NCBI GenBank assembly: GCA_023415635.1
Contig: JAEZJV010000079.1
Coordinates: 1 to 64,000 of the forward strand
DNA from: Bacillota bacterium
GTDB lineage: Bacteria > Bacillota > Clostridia > Lachnospirales > Lachnospiraceae
Direction: 5' to 3'
DNA: 64,000 nt
The stretch's first letter is position 1. Every line of letters begins with the position of its first letter. The notes under the pieces are model-generated. The model saw only the letters and a list, made by a program, of their open reading frames with translations, searched no databases and had not been told where the DNA came from. Positions 26,658-35,379 of the stretch are shown piece after piece. The position numbers were made by a program, and so were the translations under genes.

Positions 26658-27995
26658 ATGTCTGAGAATGACAAGAAGGATTTTGAGTTTATTAAGGAAC
26701 AGGTAATTGAGAAAAAGCGCAAAAAGATTAAGAAACGTTTGATGCCCTATGCAATGACTATATGCATGGGTGTATTGTTTGGTCTGGTTGCAGCTGTTAC
26801 CTTTGTCATGGCAACTCCTAGGCTGGATGAATTTCTGAATAAGGATGAAGAGACAAAGACACCCGCCGATTTCCCGACAGATTATCCTGAGGATCACATT
26901 CTTGCTCCAACAACAACTCCGGTTCCGGAGGATCCTCCGAATAAAGATATAGAAGTTTCAGGAGATAACATTTCGAAGGGTCCCGAAACGGTAATCGTTG
27001 ATAATCGGATTGAAGCTAACTTGAGTGATTTTGAGAATATCTATGGAGAACTTCGAAGGGTTGCTTACAAGGTAAATAAATCTTTAATAAAGATAATAGG
27101 AATAACAGAGACAGAAGATGTATGGTTCGGTACTCACGTAGAGCTGATGGAAGAAACAACGGGTATGCTGATCCATAATGATAGTGTGGATCTTCTGGCT
27201 CTCGTCAGCTGGGATCGTATCCGTAAGGCTGACCGAATCCGTGTAGAATTCACGAAAGGCTTTAGTGTGGATGCTACGGTCCGGGATTATGAATCAGAGC
27301 TTAACCTGGCTGTGATATCTATACCGATCAAGGATATACCTGCCAGCTATCTGGAGAGCATTGAGCTTGCTAAGCTTGGAGTATCCTATACGATGGTAAC
27401 CGGTAGCCCAATCATTGCCTTAGGCAGTCCAAACGGACATGTTGGGTCTATGGATTTTGGCATAATCTCCAGTGGAAATACGGTCACCTATATCACTGAT
27501 AATCAGCTGGACCTATTTAATACGAATATCGATGTAAATGAGAAGAGCGACGGCATCATAGTCAATACTCAAGGTGAAGTGATCGGCTTAATTACCCGTA
27601 CTCTGAAGGATGGAGTCGGTGAAGATTTAAACAGCTGTATCGGAATTAGCAGATTAAAGCCTTTGCTGACTGATCTGGTGAATAATAATCCTCGAATTTA
27701 TTTCGGTGTTAAAACTGAGAATATGACAGATACCATCAGGGCTGAGCACAAGATAGCAAATGGCATCTTTGTCAATGAAACCATCGAGGACTCACCTGCT
27801 TATGAGGCGGGTATTCAAGCTGGAGACATCATTCTTCAGGTAGAAGATTCGATGATTATAGATACAAGTGATTTTTATAGTACGCTGGCTTCCAGAAAAC
27901 CAGGGGACGAAGTATCTGTTAAGATTAAACGTACCGCTGGCGCCTCTGAGAAGGAATTGACGGTTAAGGTTACATTGGCTGAGAAGACAAAATAA
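26658..27995 (+). CDS. HtrA-like trypsin-fold/PDZ membrane protein, catalytic residues degenerate
   Basis: The 445-residue protein has a basic cytoplasmic head, one TM helix (31-51), a Pro/Thr-rich linker (about 60-110), a trypsin-like domain (about 125-345) and a PDZ domain (about 350-440, IEDSPAYEAGIQAGDIILQVED). The fold follows HtrA/DegP, but the triad is lost: no His exists in the stretch that should hold it (LLALVSWDRI), the Asp is replaced (ELNLAVI, N216), and GNSGG reads EKSDG (S297 kept, oxyanion glycines lost). It is probably a non-proteolytic relative, perhaps a binding protein outside the membrane. Confidence 0.8.
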   Translation: MSENDKKDFEFIKEQVIEKKRKKIKKRLMPYAMTICMGVLFGLVAAVTFVMATPRLDEFLNKDEETKTPADFPTDYPEDHILAPTTTPVPEDPPNKDIEVSGDNISKGPETVIVDNRIEANLSDFENIYGELRRVAYKVNKSLIKIIGITETEDVWFGTHVELMEETTGMLIHNDSVDLLALVSWDRIRKADRIRVEFTKGFSVDATVRDYESELNLAVISIPIKDIPASYLESIELAKLGVSYTMVTGSPIIALGSPNGHVGSMDFGIISSGNTVTYITDNQLDLFNTNIDVNEKSDGIIVNTQGEVIGLITRTLKDGVGEDLNSCIGISRLKPLLTDLVNNNPRIYFGVKTENMTDTIRAEHKIANGIFVNETIEDSPAYEAGIQAGDIILQVEDSMIIDTSDFYSTLASRKPGDEVSVKIKRTAGASEKELTVKVTLAEKTK

Positions 27996-28002
27996 TTATT
28001 AC

Positions 28003-28042
28003 AGGAATGCGTAGAAGGAGACCTTTAACGCATTCCTTTTTG
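28003..28042 (+). terminator. Terminator of the HtrA-like gene
   Basis: AGGAATGCGT and ACGCATTCCT, perfect ten-base-pair stem, then TTTTTG. Confidence 0.85.
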
Positions 28043-28146
28043 TTTGACCTCTTTAAATCAGTAATTAATACTTTATATATCAACTGAGGTAGGGTATAAT
28101 ATTGATGTGTTAAGAGAGGTACCGATAGAATAGAAAGGTAGAGAAG

Positions 28147-29100
28147 ATGAGATATATTCAGGATTTGAGAGAGAATGACTTTATAAAAAACGAGATTTAC
28201 CTGTGTAAGTCCAAGCAGATATTGACAGGGAAGAGCGGTAAGACCTATGCATCCCTGATATTACAGGATAAGACCGGAACCATCGATGCAAAAATCTGGG
28301 ATTTGGGCAGTGAAATCGAGCAATATGATACGATGGATTTTGTACATATTGATGCCAGGGTAACCAGCTTTCAGGATGCACTCCAGCTCAATATCAGTAA
28401 GATATATAGGGGACGGGAAGGGGAATATTACCCGGAGGATTATTTTCCGGTTACCAATAAAGATGTAGAGATGATGTACCGCGAAATCAAGGGTTATATT
28501 GCGGCGATTAAGGAACCGAATCTGAGGACTCTGGCAGAAACTTTTTTTGTAAATAACGCAGAGTTTATTAAGAGGTTCAAGAGCCACTCCGCTGCAAAAA
28601 GTGTTCATCACAGCTTTGTAGGCGGATTGCTGGAGCATACCCTAAGTGTTGTGAAGCTCTGTGAATATTATACGACAAGCTATCCCATCCTGAACAGGGA
28701 TTTATTAATTACGGCAGCGTTAGTCCATGATATCGGCAAGCTATATGAGCTGTCGGATTTTCCTGAAAATGATTATACAGATGACGGACAGCTGCTGGGG
28801 CATATTTTTATCGGAGCCAATATTGTAAGCAATGAGATCAAGAAGATTAATAAATTCCCCCGAAAGCTTTCCAATGAATTGATTCACTGCATCCTGGCAC
28901 ATCATGGGGAGCTTGAGTACGGTTCTCCTAAGAAGCCGGCCACCATGGAGGCAATGGCACTTCATTTTGCGGATAATACGGATGCAAAGCTGCAGACACT
29001 GACAGAGATGCTTGCTTCCGGTGATCAGAAATCCGAGTGGCTGGGTTATCAGAAGCTCTTCGAGTCAAATATCAGACGCAGCACCAAAGAGAAGGAATAA
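28147..29100 (+). CDS. yhaM: 3'-5' exoribonuclease YhaM family (OB + HD domains)
   Basis: The 317-residue protein has an N-terminal OB fold (about 1-90, KIWDLGSEIEQYDTMDFVHIDARV) and an HD domain (about 150-290) with HHSFVGGLLEHTLSV, ALVHDIGKLYEL and HCILAHHGELEYGSPK, the metal ligands being complete. This is the YhaM arrangement, a 3'-5' exonuclease acting on RNA and single-stranded DNA in Firmicutes. A TATAAT lies about 40 bases upstream. It is followed 24 bases later by rlmD, probably in the same message. Confidence 0.92.
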   Translation: MRYIQDLRENDFIKNEIYLCKSKQILTGKSGKTYASLILQDKTGTIDAKIWDLGSEIEQYDTMDFVHIDARVTSFQDALQLNISKIYRGREGEYYPEDYFPVTNKDVEMMYREIKGYIAAIKEPNLRTLAETFFVNNAEFIKRFKSHSAAKSVHHSFVGGLLEHTLSVVKLCEYYTTSYPILNRDLLITAALVHDIGKLYELSDFPENDYTDDGQLLGHIFIGANIVSNEIKKINKFPRKLSNELIHCILAHHGELEYGSPKKPATMEAMALHFADNTDAKLQTLTEMLASGDQKSEWLGYQKLFESNIRRSTKEKE

Positions 29101-29124
29101 TGCTGCTATAGAATGGTGGAATAT

Positions 29125-30558
29125 ATGACAGAGGTCGTAAAGAAGAATGATCAGCTCGAGATTACAATAGAAGACATTGGTTCAGAAGGAGAAGGGATCG
29201 GACGATATCAGGGCTATACCCTTTTTGTCAAGGATACAGTCATAGGTGATGTTGTCCGGGTTTTGGTAACGAAGACAGGAAAAACCTATGGCTATGCCAA
29301 GCTGGTGAAAATACTCTCGCCTTCAGACTTTCGGACCGAGCCCAGATGCCCGATTGCAGCCAGGTGTGGCGGTTGCCAGCTGATGCATGTGGATTATCAT
29401 AAGCAGTTAGAGTACAAGCAGGAGAAGGTTCGCGGATGTCTAGCCAGGATCGGAGGATTTTCTGATATCAATATGGAGCCGATCTGCGGGATGGAGGAGC
29501 CTTATCACTATCGTAATAAATCACAGTTCCCAGTGGGTAGAGCGAAGGATGGAAGTCTTGTCATCGGTTTCTATGCCGGACGGACCCATTCTATTATTGA
29601 CACCACCCATTGTTACATCGGAGCAGAAGTAAACGAGGAAATACTTGCATTTCTGCGGAGATTTATAGAGAAATATAGGATTGAGCCTTATGATGAGCTA
29701 AAGCATCAGGGACTGCTGCGTCATATTCTTACCAGAGTCGGCTACAACAGTGGTGAGATCATGGTATGTCTTGTGGTAAACGGGAGAACCCTCCCTCATC
29801 AGGAGGAGCTAATAGAAGGCTTGCGGCAGATTCAAGGTATGAAGAGTATCTGCCTGAACGTAAATAAAGAAAAGACAAATGTCATACTCGGTGAAAAAAT
29901 CATTCCCCTATGGGGGGAGCCTTATATTACGGACAGCATCGGAGAGATACGATATCAGATATCACCGCTGTCCTTTTATCAGGTGAATCCGGTTCAAACC
30001 AAAAAGTTATATGATATTGCCCTCGACTATGCCGATCTACACGGAGAAGAAACTGTATGGGATCTATACTGCGGGATAGGAACCATTTCCTTATTTCTCG
30101 CCCAGAGGGCTAGGCAGGTCTATGGTGTTGAGATTATTCCACAGGCAATCGAGGACGCGAAGAAAAATGCAGCACTAAACGGAATTACCAATGCGCAGTT
30201 CTTTGTCGGAGCGGCTGAGGAAGTACTTCCGAAGAAATATCAAGAGGAGAGGATCAAGGCTGATGTGATTGTCGTGGACCCGCCGAGAAAAGGCTGTGAT
30301 CAGAGCCTTCTGGATACCATCCTGGCAATGGCACCAAAGCGCGTGGTTTATGTATCCTGTGATCCGGCAACCCTGGCAAGGGATCTGAAGTATCTGTGTG
30401 AGAAGGATTACTGGCTGGAGAAGGTGAGGGCAGTGGACCAGTTCGGACACAGTGTACATGTGGAGACGGTTGTACTTTTATCCAACAAAAGAAATCAACA
30501 CTATAATATCTCTGTTAAAGTTAGTGTTGGAGAGGAATATCAAAACCAAAGAAGATAA
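29125..30558 (+). CDS. rlmD: 23S rRNA (uracil(1939)-C5)-methyltransferase RlmD, altered C-terminus
   Basis: The 477-residue enzyme has an N-terminal TRAM domain (about 5-65), an iron-sulfur loop (CPIAARCGGC), and a SAM methyltransferase domain with DLYCGIGTISL, VVDPPRKGCD and YVSCDPATLARDL, the last holding the catalytic Cys. The catalytic part is whole. After HVETVVLLS the frame runs 24 further codons, then stops where relatives as I recall them carry a ~90-residue tail, whose remains lie in other frames downstream (see 30552-30754). I start at ATG 29125, behind GGTGGA; 29113 is an upstream alternative without a site. Confidence 0.9.
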   Translation: MTEVVKKNDQLEITIEDIGSEGEGIGRYQGYTLFVKDTVIGDVVRVLVTKTGKTYGYAKLVKILSPSDFRTEPRCPIAARCGGCQLMHVDYHKQLEYKQEKVRGCLARIGGFSDINMEPICGMEEPYHYRNKSQFPVGRAKDGSLVIGFYAGRTHSIIDTTHCYIGAEVNEEILAFLRRFIEKYRIEPYDELKHQGLLRHILTRVGYNSGEIMVCLVVNGRTLPHQEELIEGLRQIQGMKSICLNVNKEKTNVILGEKIIPLWGEPYITDSIGEIRYQISPLSFYQVNPVQTKKLYDIALDYADLHGEETVWDLYCGIGTISLFLAQRARQVYGVEIIPQAIEDAKKNAALNGITNAQFFVGAAEEVLPKKYQEERIKADVIVVDPPRKGCDQSLLDTILAMAPKRVVYVSCDPATLARDLKYLCEKDYWLEKVRAVDQFGHSVHVETVVLLSNKRNQHYNISVKVSVGEEYQNQRR

Positions 30559-30754
30559 CTTACAAGGATATTCAAGATTACATTAATGAAAAGTATGACT
30601 TCTTTGCACATTCTACCTATATTGCAGAAGTGAAAAGAGAATGTGGTTTAGATGTTCACGAGCCATAGTTGAAAATCCTGTTAGAGAATATCATTGTACG
30701 GAAGAACGGAAAGAACAGATAAGAGAAGCATTAAAACATTTTGGAATGATATAG
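30552..30754 (+). pseudogene. Decayed C-terminal tail of an RlmD-type methyltransferase
   Basis: Immediately after the rlmD stop, another frame reads KITYKDIQDYINEKYDFF then STYIAEVKRECGL and stops at 30666-30668. A third frame from 30668 reads EERKEQIREALKHFGMI and ends at 30754. From memory these match the C-terminal extension many Lachnospiraceae RlmD proteins carry (TYKDIQDYI ... YIAEVKR ... EAL+HFGMI). Two frame changes and an internal stop mean it is broken. It is AT-rich (16 G+C of 60 at 30541-30600 by hand count), unlike rlmD itself. Confidence 0.65.
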
Positions 30755-30808
30755 CCTTTCGGGGTTATATCATTTCAAAGAGAAAAATTTGAAGTTTCTG
30801 TTATGAAA

Positions 30809-30841
30809 AAGATGTCTATTTAACTTAGATATCTTTTTTTT
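30809..30841 (+). terminator. Terminator before the serine hydrolase gene
   Basis: AAGATGTCTA pairs with TAGATATCTT (one G-T pair) around TTTAACT, followed by six or more T. Confidence 0.75.
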
Positions 30842-30930
30842 AGAAAACTATTGAAATAAATTTTAAATTAACTTAGGCTTATTTATGGACGTCCAAATCT
30901 AAAGAGAATTTGAAAGGGAGATGTAATTTT

Positions 30931-31914
30931 ATGAATAAAGAAGAATTGCATAATATTGTAGAAGAACAACAACCTAATATATGTCAAATAGTAGCCGTAA
31001 AGAACAATGATATCATTTATAATGATACTTGGAATAATTATAAACAAAACGATAATGTTCATATTGCTTCAGTAACAAAAAGTATTATATCTTTGCTTAT
31101 CGGAATTGCCATTGATAAAGGTATGATAGAAAGTGTTAATCAAAAAGTATTAGATTTTTTCCCGGATTATGTTACAAAAAGGGGAGAAAAAACAATACAA
31201 GAAATTTCTTTATACCATTTACTTACAATGACAGCACCATATAAGTATAAGTCAGAGCCTTGGACTAAAGTATGTACAAGCGAAGATTGGACAAAGTCAG
31301 TTCTTGATTTACTGGGTGGAAAGAAAGGTATTACAGGAGAATTTAAGTATTCAACATTAGGTATTCATATATTAAGTACAATAATAACAAAAGTAAGTAA
31401 TATGCCGACATTAGAATTTGCGAATGAATATCTATTTAAGCCACTTGGTATCAAAGAAAGAGAAGCCTATATTGTTAAAAATAAAGAAGAACACATTGGC
31501 TTTGTAACATCAAAATTACCTAAAGAAAATGGTTGGTTTTGTGACAATAAAGGAATTGTAACATCAGGATTTGGCTTATGTTTGTCAGCAGAGGATTTAG
31601 CAAAGATAGGTCAAATGTGTCTCGGCGAAGGAGTTTTTAACAAGCAAAGAATAGTTTCTTCTAAATGGATAACGCAAATGACGATACCATATCTAAAATG
31701 TGATGAAAAATATGCATTTATGCAATATGGTTATTTGTGGTGGATTATAGATGAAGAAAAGAAAATATATTCAGCAATCGGAGATAGTGGAAATGTAATA
31801 TATGTTAATACTGATAAAAATGTTGTTATATCAGTTACAGCAATATTTAAGCCATTAGTATTAGATAGAGTTCAATTTATACAAAAATATATTGAACCAT
31901 TTATTACTGAATAA
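30931..31914 (+). CDS. Serine hydrolase, beta-lactamase class C/PBP-like fold
   Basis: The roughly 328-residue protein has the SxxK motif in HIASVTKSIISLLIGIAIDKG, a YST in place of the usual Tyr-x-Asn in FKYSTLGIHILSTI, and FGLCLSAEDLAKIGQMCLGEG with a closing WWIIDEE...IGDSGNVIYVN segment, as in the class C/esterase family. No signal peptide is seen, so it is probably a cytoplasmic esterase or peptidase-like enzyme, not a resistance beta-lactamase. ATG 30931 follows GGGAG by ten bases; a TTG at 30910 is possible. The gene is AT-rich (17 G+C of 60 at 31081-31140), suggesting acquisition. Confidence 0.82.
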   Translation: MNKEELHNIVEEQQPNICQIVAVKNNDIIYNDTWNNYKQNDNVHIASVTKSIISLLIGIAIDKGMIESVNQKVLDFFPDYVTKRGEKTIQEISLYHLLTMTAPYKYKSEPWTKVCTSEDWTKSVLDLLGGKKGITGEFKYSTLGIHILSTIITKVSNMPTLEFANEYLFKPLGIKEREAYIVKNKEEHIGFVTSKLPKENGWFCDNKGIVTSGFGLCLSAEDLAKIGQMCLGEGVFNKQRIVSSKWITQMTIPYLKCDEKYAFMQYGYLWWIIDEEKKIYSAIGDSGNVIYVNTDKNVVISVTAIFKPLVLDRVQFIQKYIEPFITE

Positions 31915-32149
31915 ATGGTATCGTTTGCAGATAGTAAAGCCTATCTAATATACATATAAAATTGTATTTAAGTAGTGGTAGTAAATCTCACCGGTCATTA
32001 CATAGGACTATATTGTCAGCCAATGCTCTTTTTTATAAAAGAAGAAATCACATTAATCATGTGGAACATAACTCTGTAATTTTTACTCAAAATTTCCTTA
32101 CAGGATATCTGGAAAAGCTTCAGGAATCGATTGTAAGGATCGTACAGCT

Positions 32150-34372
32150 TTATTGGCCATTTTCAAATATTTTTTCCTTGATAACCAGTTTTATTAAGTC
32201 GGGATCAAATTGCTTTCCTGCATTCGTGATTAATTCCTTAATTGCATCTTCATGTGACATGGGCCTGTGATAAGGCCTTTCGCTTGTCATAGCATCATAA
32301 GCATCTGCTATGCTCAGTATTCTTGACTGTATCGGAATTTCATTGCCCTTCAGACCCCGTGGGTAACCTGTTCCGTCCCATCGCTCATGGTGAGATAGGA
32401 TATAATCCGAAATACGGACAAATTCCGGTACGGATTGCGTGATTCTGCTGCCGATTTCCGAATGCCTCTTCATGATTACCCATTCTTCCTCATCCAGTTT
32501 CCCTGGTTTGTTCAAAATCGAATCTGGTACTCCTATTTTCCCTATATCGTGCAGTACGCCTAATAGCTCCAATTCCTGCAGCGTGGTTTGTGGCAGATTC
32601 ATGACCTCTCCTATATGCTTGCTTAGCTGCATTAAACGATTGGCATGCTCTTCTGTTTCATGGCTTCTTTCGAATAATGTTTTTCTAAAAGACTCCAAAA
32701 TAGAGTATCGATAACTTCTGCTATTCAGTATTTTTTGTGTATACATTACCTCTTCAGCTGTGTTGATTGTTTTTGCAATTTCTTCCCTATCATTTTTTCT
32801 GATTGCATACCCTAAAGAAATGGATAATTTAATGCTCATGTATGTTAATTCTGTACATTTTTGGCTTATTAGTTCACAGATGGCTTCTGTTTCTGCTGCA
32901 TTTGTATTTGGCAGCAGAATGAGGAATTCATCGCCACCCCATCTCGCAACGATATCGGTTGGACGACAAGATTCCGACAGAATTCTAGAAGCCTCTATTA
33001 AAAATCTATCTCCTTCGTAATGACCCAAGATATCATTTACCATCTTAAGCCCGTTAATATCTCCTAAAATAATCGAAAGCGGGTAGCTTTCATGCTCTTC
33101 GATCAGCCGCATCTGTTCTTCTATATATCTTCGATTATATAATTTTGTCAGACTATCATGATAACTTAAATATAGAACCTCATCCTGCTTAAGCTTCTTT
33201 TCTGTTACATCTCGAAATACCATTACGACACCTTGAACAACCCCGTCTTTGTCAAAGATTGGTGCCGCACTATCTTCAATGGCTCTTTTTTCTCCGTTTT
33301 TAGAGACGATGATTGAATGGTTTTCCAATTCGACCGTATTCAAATCGTGTAATACTTCATCAATCGGGTTTCTTCCCTTGGCACCTGTAATCTCATTTTC
33401 AAGGGTTAATACCTGTGTGATGTCTTTACCCAAAGCATCTTCAGCAGACCAACCGGTGAGTGCTTCTGCAATTGGGTTAATTAATGTGATTTTCTTGAAT
33501 TGATCTGTAGTGATTACTGCATCACCGATGGCAAGCAGTGTAATCTTTAGCCGCTCCTTTTCATAATATAATTCTTCTTCAGACTGCTTTTTCTTAGTGA
33601 TATCCTCAAAAACACCAAGAAGTCCAAAAACCTCTCCTTTTACATTTCGTAGAGGTACTTTTGACGTTCTGATCCATCCCTGCTCTCCATTTGCGTAAAT
33701 GTGCAGTTCTTCAATATTTATTTTTGCAACTCCGCTTTTCATGATTTCAGCATCGTCTGCTCTATACTTTTCCGTTTGTTCAAAGGAAGGTGTATCATAG
33801 TCATTTTTACCGACTAATTGTTCGGGCGAACTCTTACCGGCTTCCTTCGCAAAATATTGATTGCAGCCCAAAAAGTTGGAATTCAAATCCTTCCAAAAAA
33901 TCGGCATCGGAATGGTATCTAATACTTTCTGCAAAAGTTCATTGGCTAATATAAACTCATTCCCGCTTTTATCTGATTGGACTTTGAAACTATGTATGAT
34001 AATGCAAATGAATATGGAGGTAAGCGGTGTGATGATTCCAGGAACCACGTACATCGTACCGTCCGATAGGACTTTAAGAAGAGTAATAATAGATGAAAAA
34101 CCGCAAAGTGAAATTGCAGCCCATTGGCTTCTCTTTATAGGTAATAGCGTAATAAGTATCACAATTAATACCTGCACTTGTGATAAGATACCGGCTATCG
34201 TATATTTACTAATTTGATAAAAGAATTCTTTTTTCTGTGAAGACATGTATATCATAAATAAACTCAAGACTATATAGCAAATAACAAATAATAACAATTT
34301 AAACCAGTATAGGGTTCTCGATTTCTCTAATTTTATACTGTTTCTATTATTCTTCTTTCTGGTTATTCGCAT
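32150..34372 (-). CDS. PAS-PAS-GGDEF-HD-GYP cyclic-di-GMP turnover protein
   Basis: The 740-residue protein has about four TM helices (residues 20-130), two PAS domains (about 150-270 and 280-400), a diguanylate cyclase domain with intact RWGGDEF (about 475-481), and an HD-GYP phosphodiesterase domain with LHDIGKIGVPD (about 609) and HHERWDGTGYP (about 660). Both catalytic motifs are complete, so it could make and destroy cyclic di-GMP under PAS control. I use ATG 34372 after GGAGG (ten bases): the promoter at 34441-34469 leaves only a few bases before an ATG at 34426. Confidence 0.9.
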   Translation of the reverse strand: MRITRKKNNRNSIKLEKSRTLYWFKLLLFVICYIVLSLFMIYMSSQKKEFFYQISKYTIAGILSQVQVLIVILITLLPIKRSQWAAISLCGFSSIITLLKVLSDGTMYVVPGIITPLTSIFICIIIHSFKVQSDKSGNEFILANELLQKVLDTIPMPIFWKDLNSNFLGCNQYFAKEAGKSSPEQLVGKNDYDTPSFEQTEKYRADDAEIMKSGVAKINIEELHIYANGEQGWIRTSKVPLRNVKGEVFGLLGVFEDITKKKQSEEELYYEKERLKITLLAIGDAVITTDQFKKITLINPIAEALTGWSAEDALGKDITQVLTLENEITGAKGRNPIDEVLHDLNTVELENHSIIVSKNGEKRAIEDSAAPIFDKDGVVQGVVMVFRDVTEKKLKQDEVLYLSYHDSLTKLYNRRYIEEQMRLIEEHESYPLSIILGDINGLKMVNDILGHYEGDRFLIEASRILSESCRPTDIVARWGGDEFLILLPNTNAAETEAICELISQKCTELTYMSIKLSISLGYAIRKNDREEIAKTINTAEEVMYTQKILNSRSYRYSILESFRKTLFERSHETEEHANRLMQLSKHIGEVMNLPQTTLQELELLGVLHDIGKIGVPDSILNKPGKLDEEEWVIMKRHSEIGSRITQSVPEFVRISDYILSHHERWDGTGYPRGLKGNEIPIQSRILSIADAYDAMTSERPYHRPMSHEDAIKELITNAGKQFDPDLIKLVIKEKIFENGQ

Positions 34373-34440
34373 TGTTTCGTTTCCTCCATAAGAAAATCGA
34401 GAGACCCGATTCATTAGTTGTTGCACAAACCTTTAGGAAC

Positions 34441-34469
34441 ATTATACTATATTTGGATTAAATTTTCAA
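34441..34469 (-). promoter_or_regulatory. Sigma-A promoter of the GGDEF/HD-GYP gene
   Basis: Minus strand: TTGAAA, 17-base spacer, perfect TATAAT. Expected transcript start near 34434, leader about 60 bases. Confidence 0.75.
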
Positions 34470-34728
34470 CTGACGCTGTCGAAGTCTGTAACATTATCTT
34501 CCCTTATTACAGGATCAGGTTATCCACTCATAAAAGTAAAATCCGACAGTTATATTTCATAAGCAGGCTGCTACTGCACCGACTGTTAAAATGGTCTATA
34601 AAGGCAATTATTAACTCTCTGAATTCCTATCAACACATTTTTTTCACGAAGCATGAAATTTCTTGTAGCTTTTTGAGATAATATATACTGTCTGCAGTTA
34701 ATAAAATGACAGAAGGGAGCTGCAAAGT
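34470..34728. other. Intergenic gap with no gene
   Basis: This AT-rich stretch lies between two divergent genes. I see no gene, strong repeat or hairpin. A TATACT (34687-34692) about 36 bases before the DUF3793 start may be that gene's -10, with no good -35. Confidence 0.4.
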
Positions 34729-35361
34729 ATGAGTCCGGAGCTACTGGAAATTCTGGCAGGAATGGATATTAAGGAAATGAATACTCAGATGGCACTTCAG
34801 TGTGCACCTGTAATCATGGATATCAAGATATCAAATATGCTGATTGTTGATATAGCTGATAAGGAAAAAGTCAAAGATACGTTTTGTGAAACGGCGCTCT
34901 CCTTTTATATACTTTATATGTCTGATAGAAAGGCTGTATTTTTGATATACGACAGGGAAAAGCTGGTTGGGTATCTGCGAAAGAGGGAGAATCAAAGACT
35001 GCTTCGGATTTTGGGATACCAAGAATATGATTTGGTCATTATACTGATGGAGCTATCGAAAAGATATCAGGGCTATATGCATAAGGTCCGGGAATTTCCC
35101 CACGAAATAGGTATAATTCTGGGTTATCCCTTAGAAGATGTTATGGGCTTCATGATCAATCATGGGCGAAATCCGCTTTTTGCCGGCTATTGGAAGGTAT
35201 ATGGCAATCTTAGTGAAAAACTGCATCTATTTGAACAGTATCGAAAGGCAAAGGAGCAGGTGATACTGCTGGTAGCGGAGGGTGTCAGTATCAAGCAGCT
35301 CTTATATTCGGGAAATAGATATCCTCAGAAGACGACTGTCAAGGTAAATAAGATGACCTAG
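34729..35361 (+). CDS. DUF3793 family protein
   Basis: The 210-residue soluble protein belongs to DUF3793: an opening LLEILAGMDIKEMNTQMALQCAPVIMDIKISNML, a middle section with FPHEIGIILGYPLEDVMGFMINHG, and GYWKVYGNLSEKLHLFEQYRKAKE near the end. The family is common in Clostridia and has no known function. I note that members often sit near iron or heme uptake genes, but nothing of that kind is next to this copy. GAAGGGAG precedes the ATG at seven to eight bases. It is divergent from the GGDEF gene and convergent with a LysR gene. Confidence 0.85.
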   Translation: MSPELLEILAGMDIKEMNTQMALQCAPVIMDIKISNMLIVDIADKEKVKDTFCETALSFYILYMSDRKAVFLIYDREKLVGYLRKRENQRLLRILGYQEYDLVIILMELSKRYQGYMHKVREFPHEIGIILGYPLEDVMGFMINHGRNPLFAGYWKVYGNLSEKLHLFEQYRKAKEQVILLVAEGVSIKQLLYSGNRYPQKTTVKVNKMT

Positions 35362-35379
35362 CCTATGGCAAGGCTATCA

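Noticed and set aside
30931..31914. Beta-lactamase resistance gene
   Set aside because: No signal peptide and the Tyr-x-Asn motif is altered; it fits the broad class C/esterase family better.
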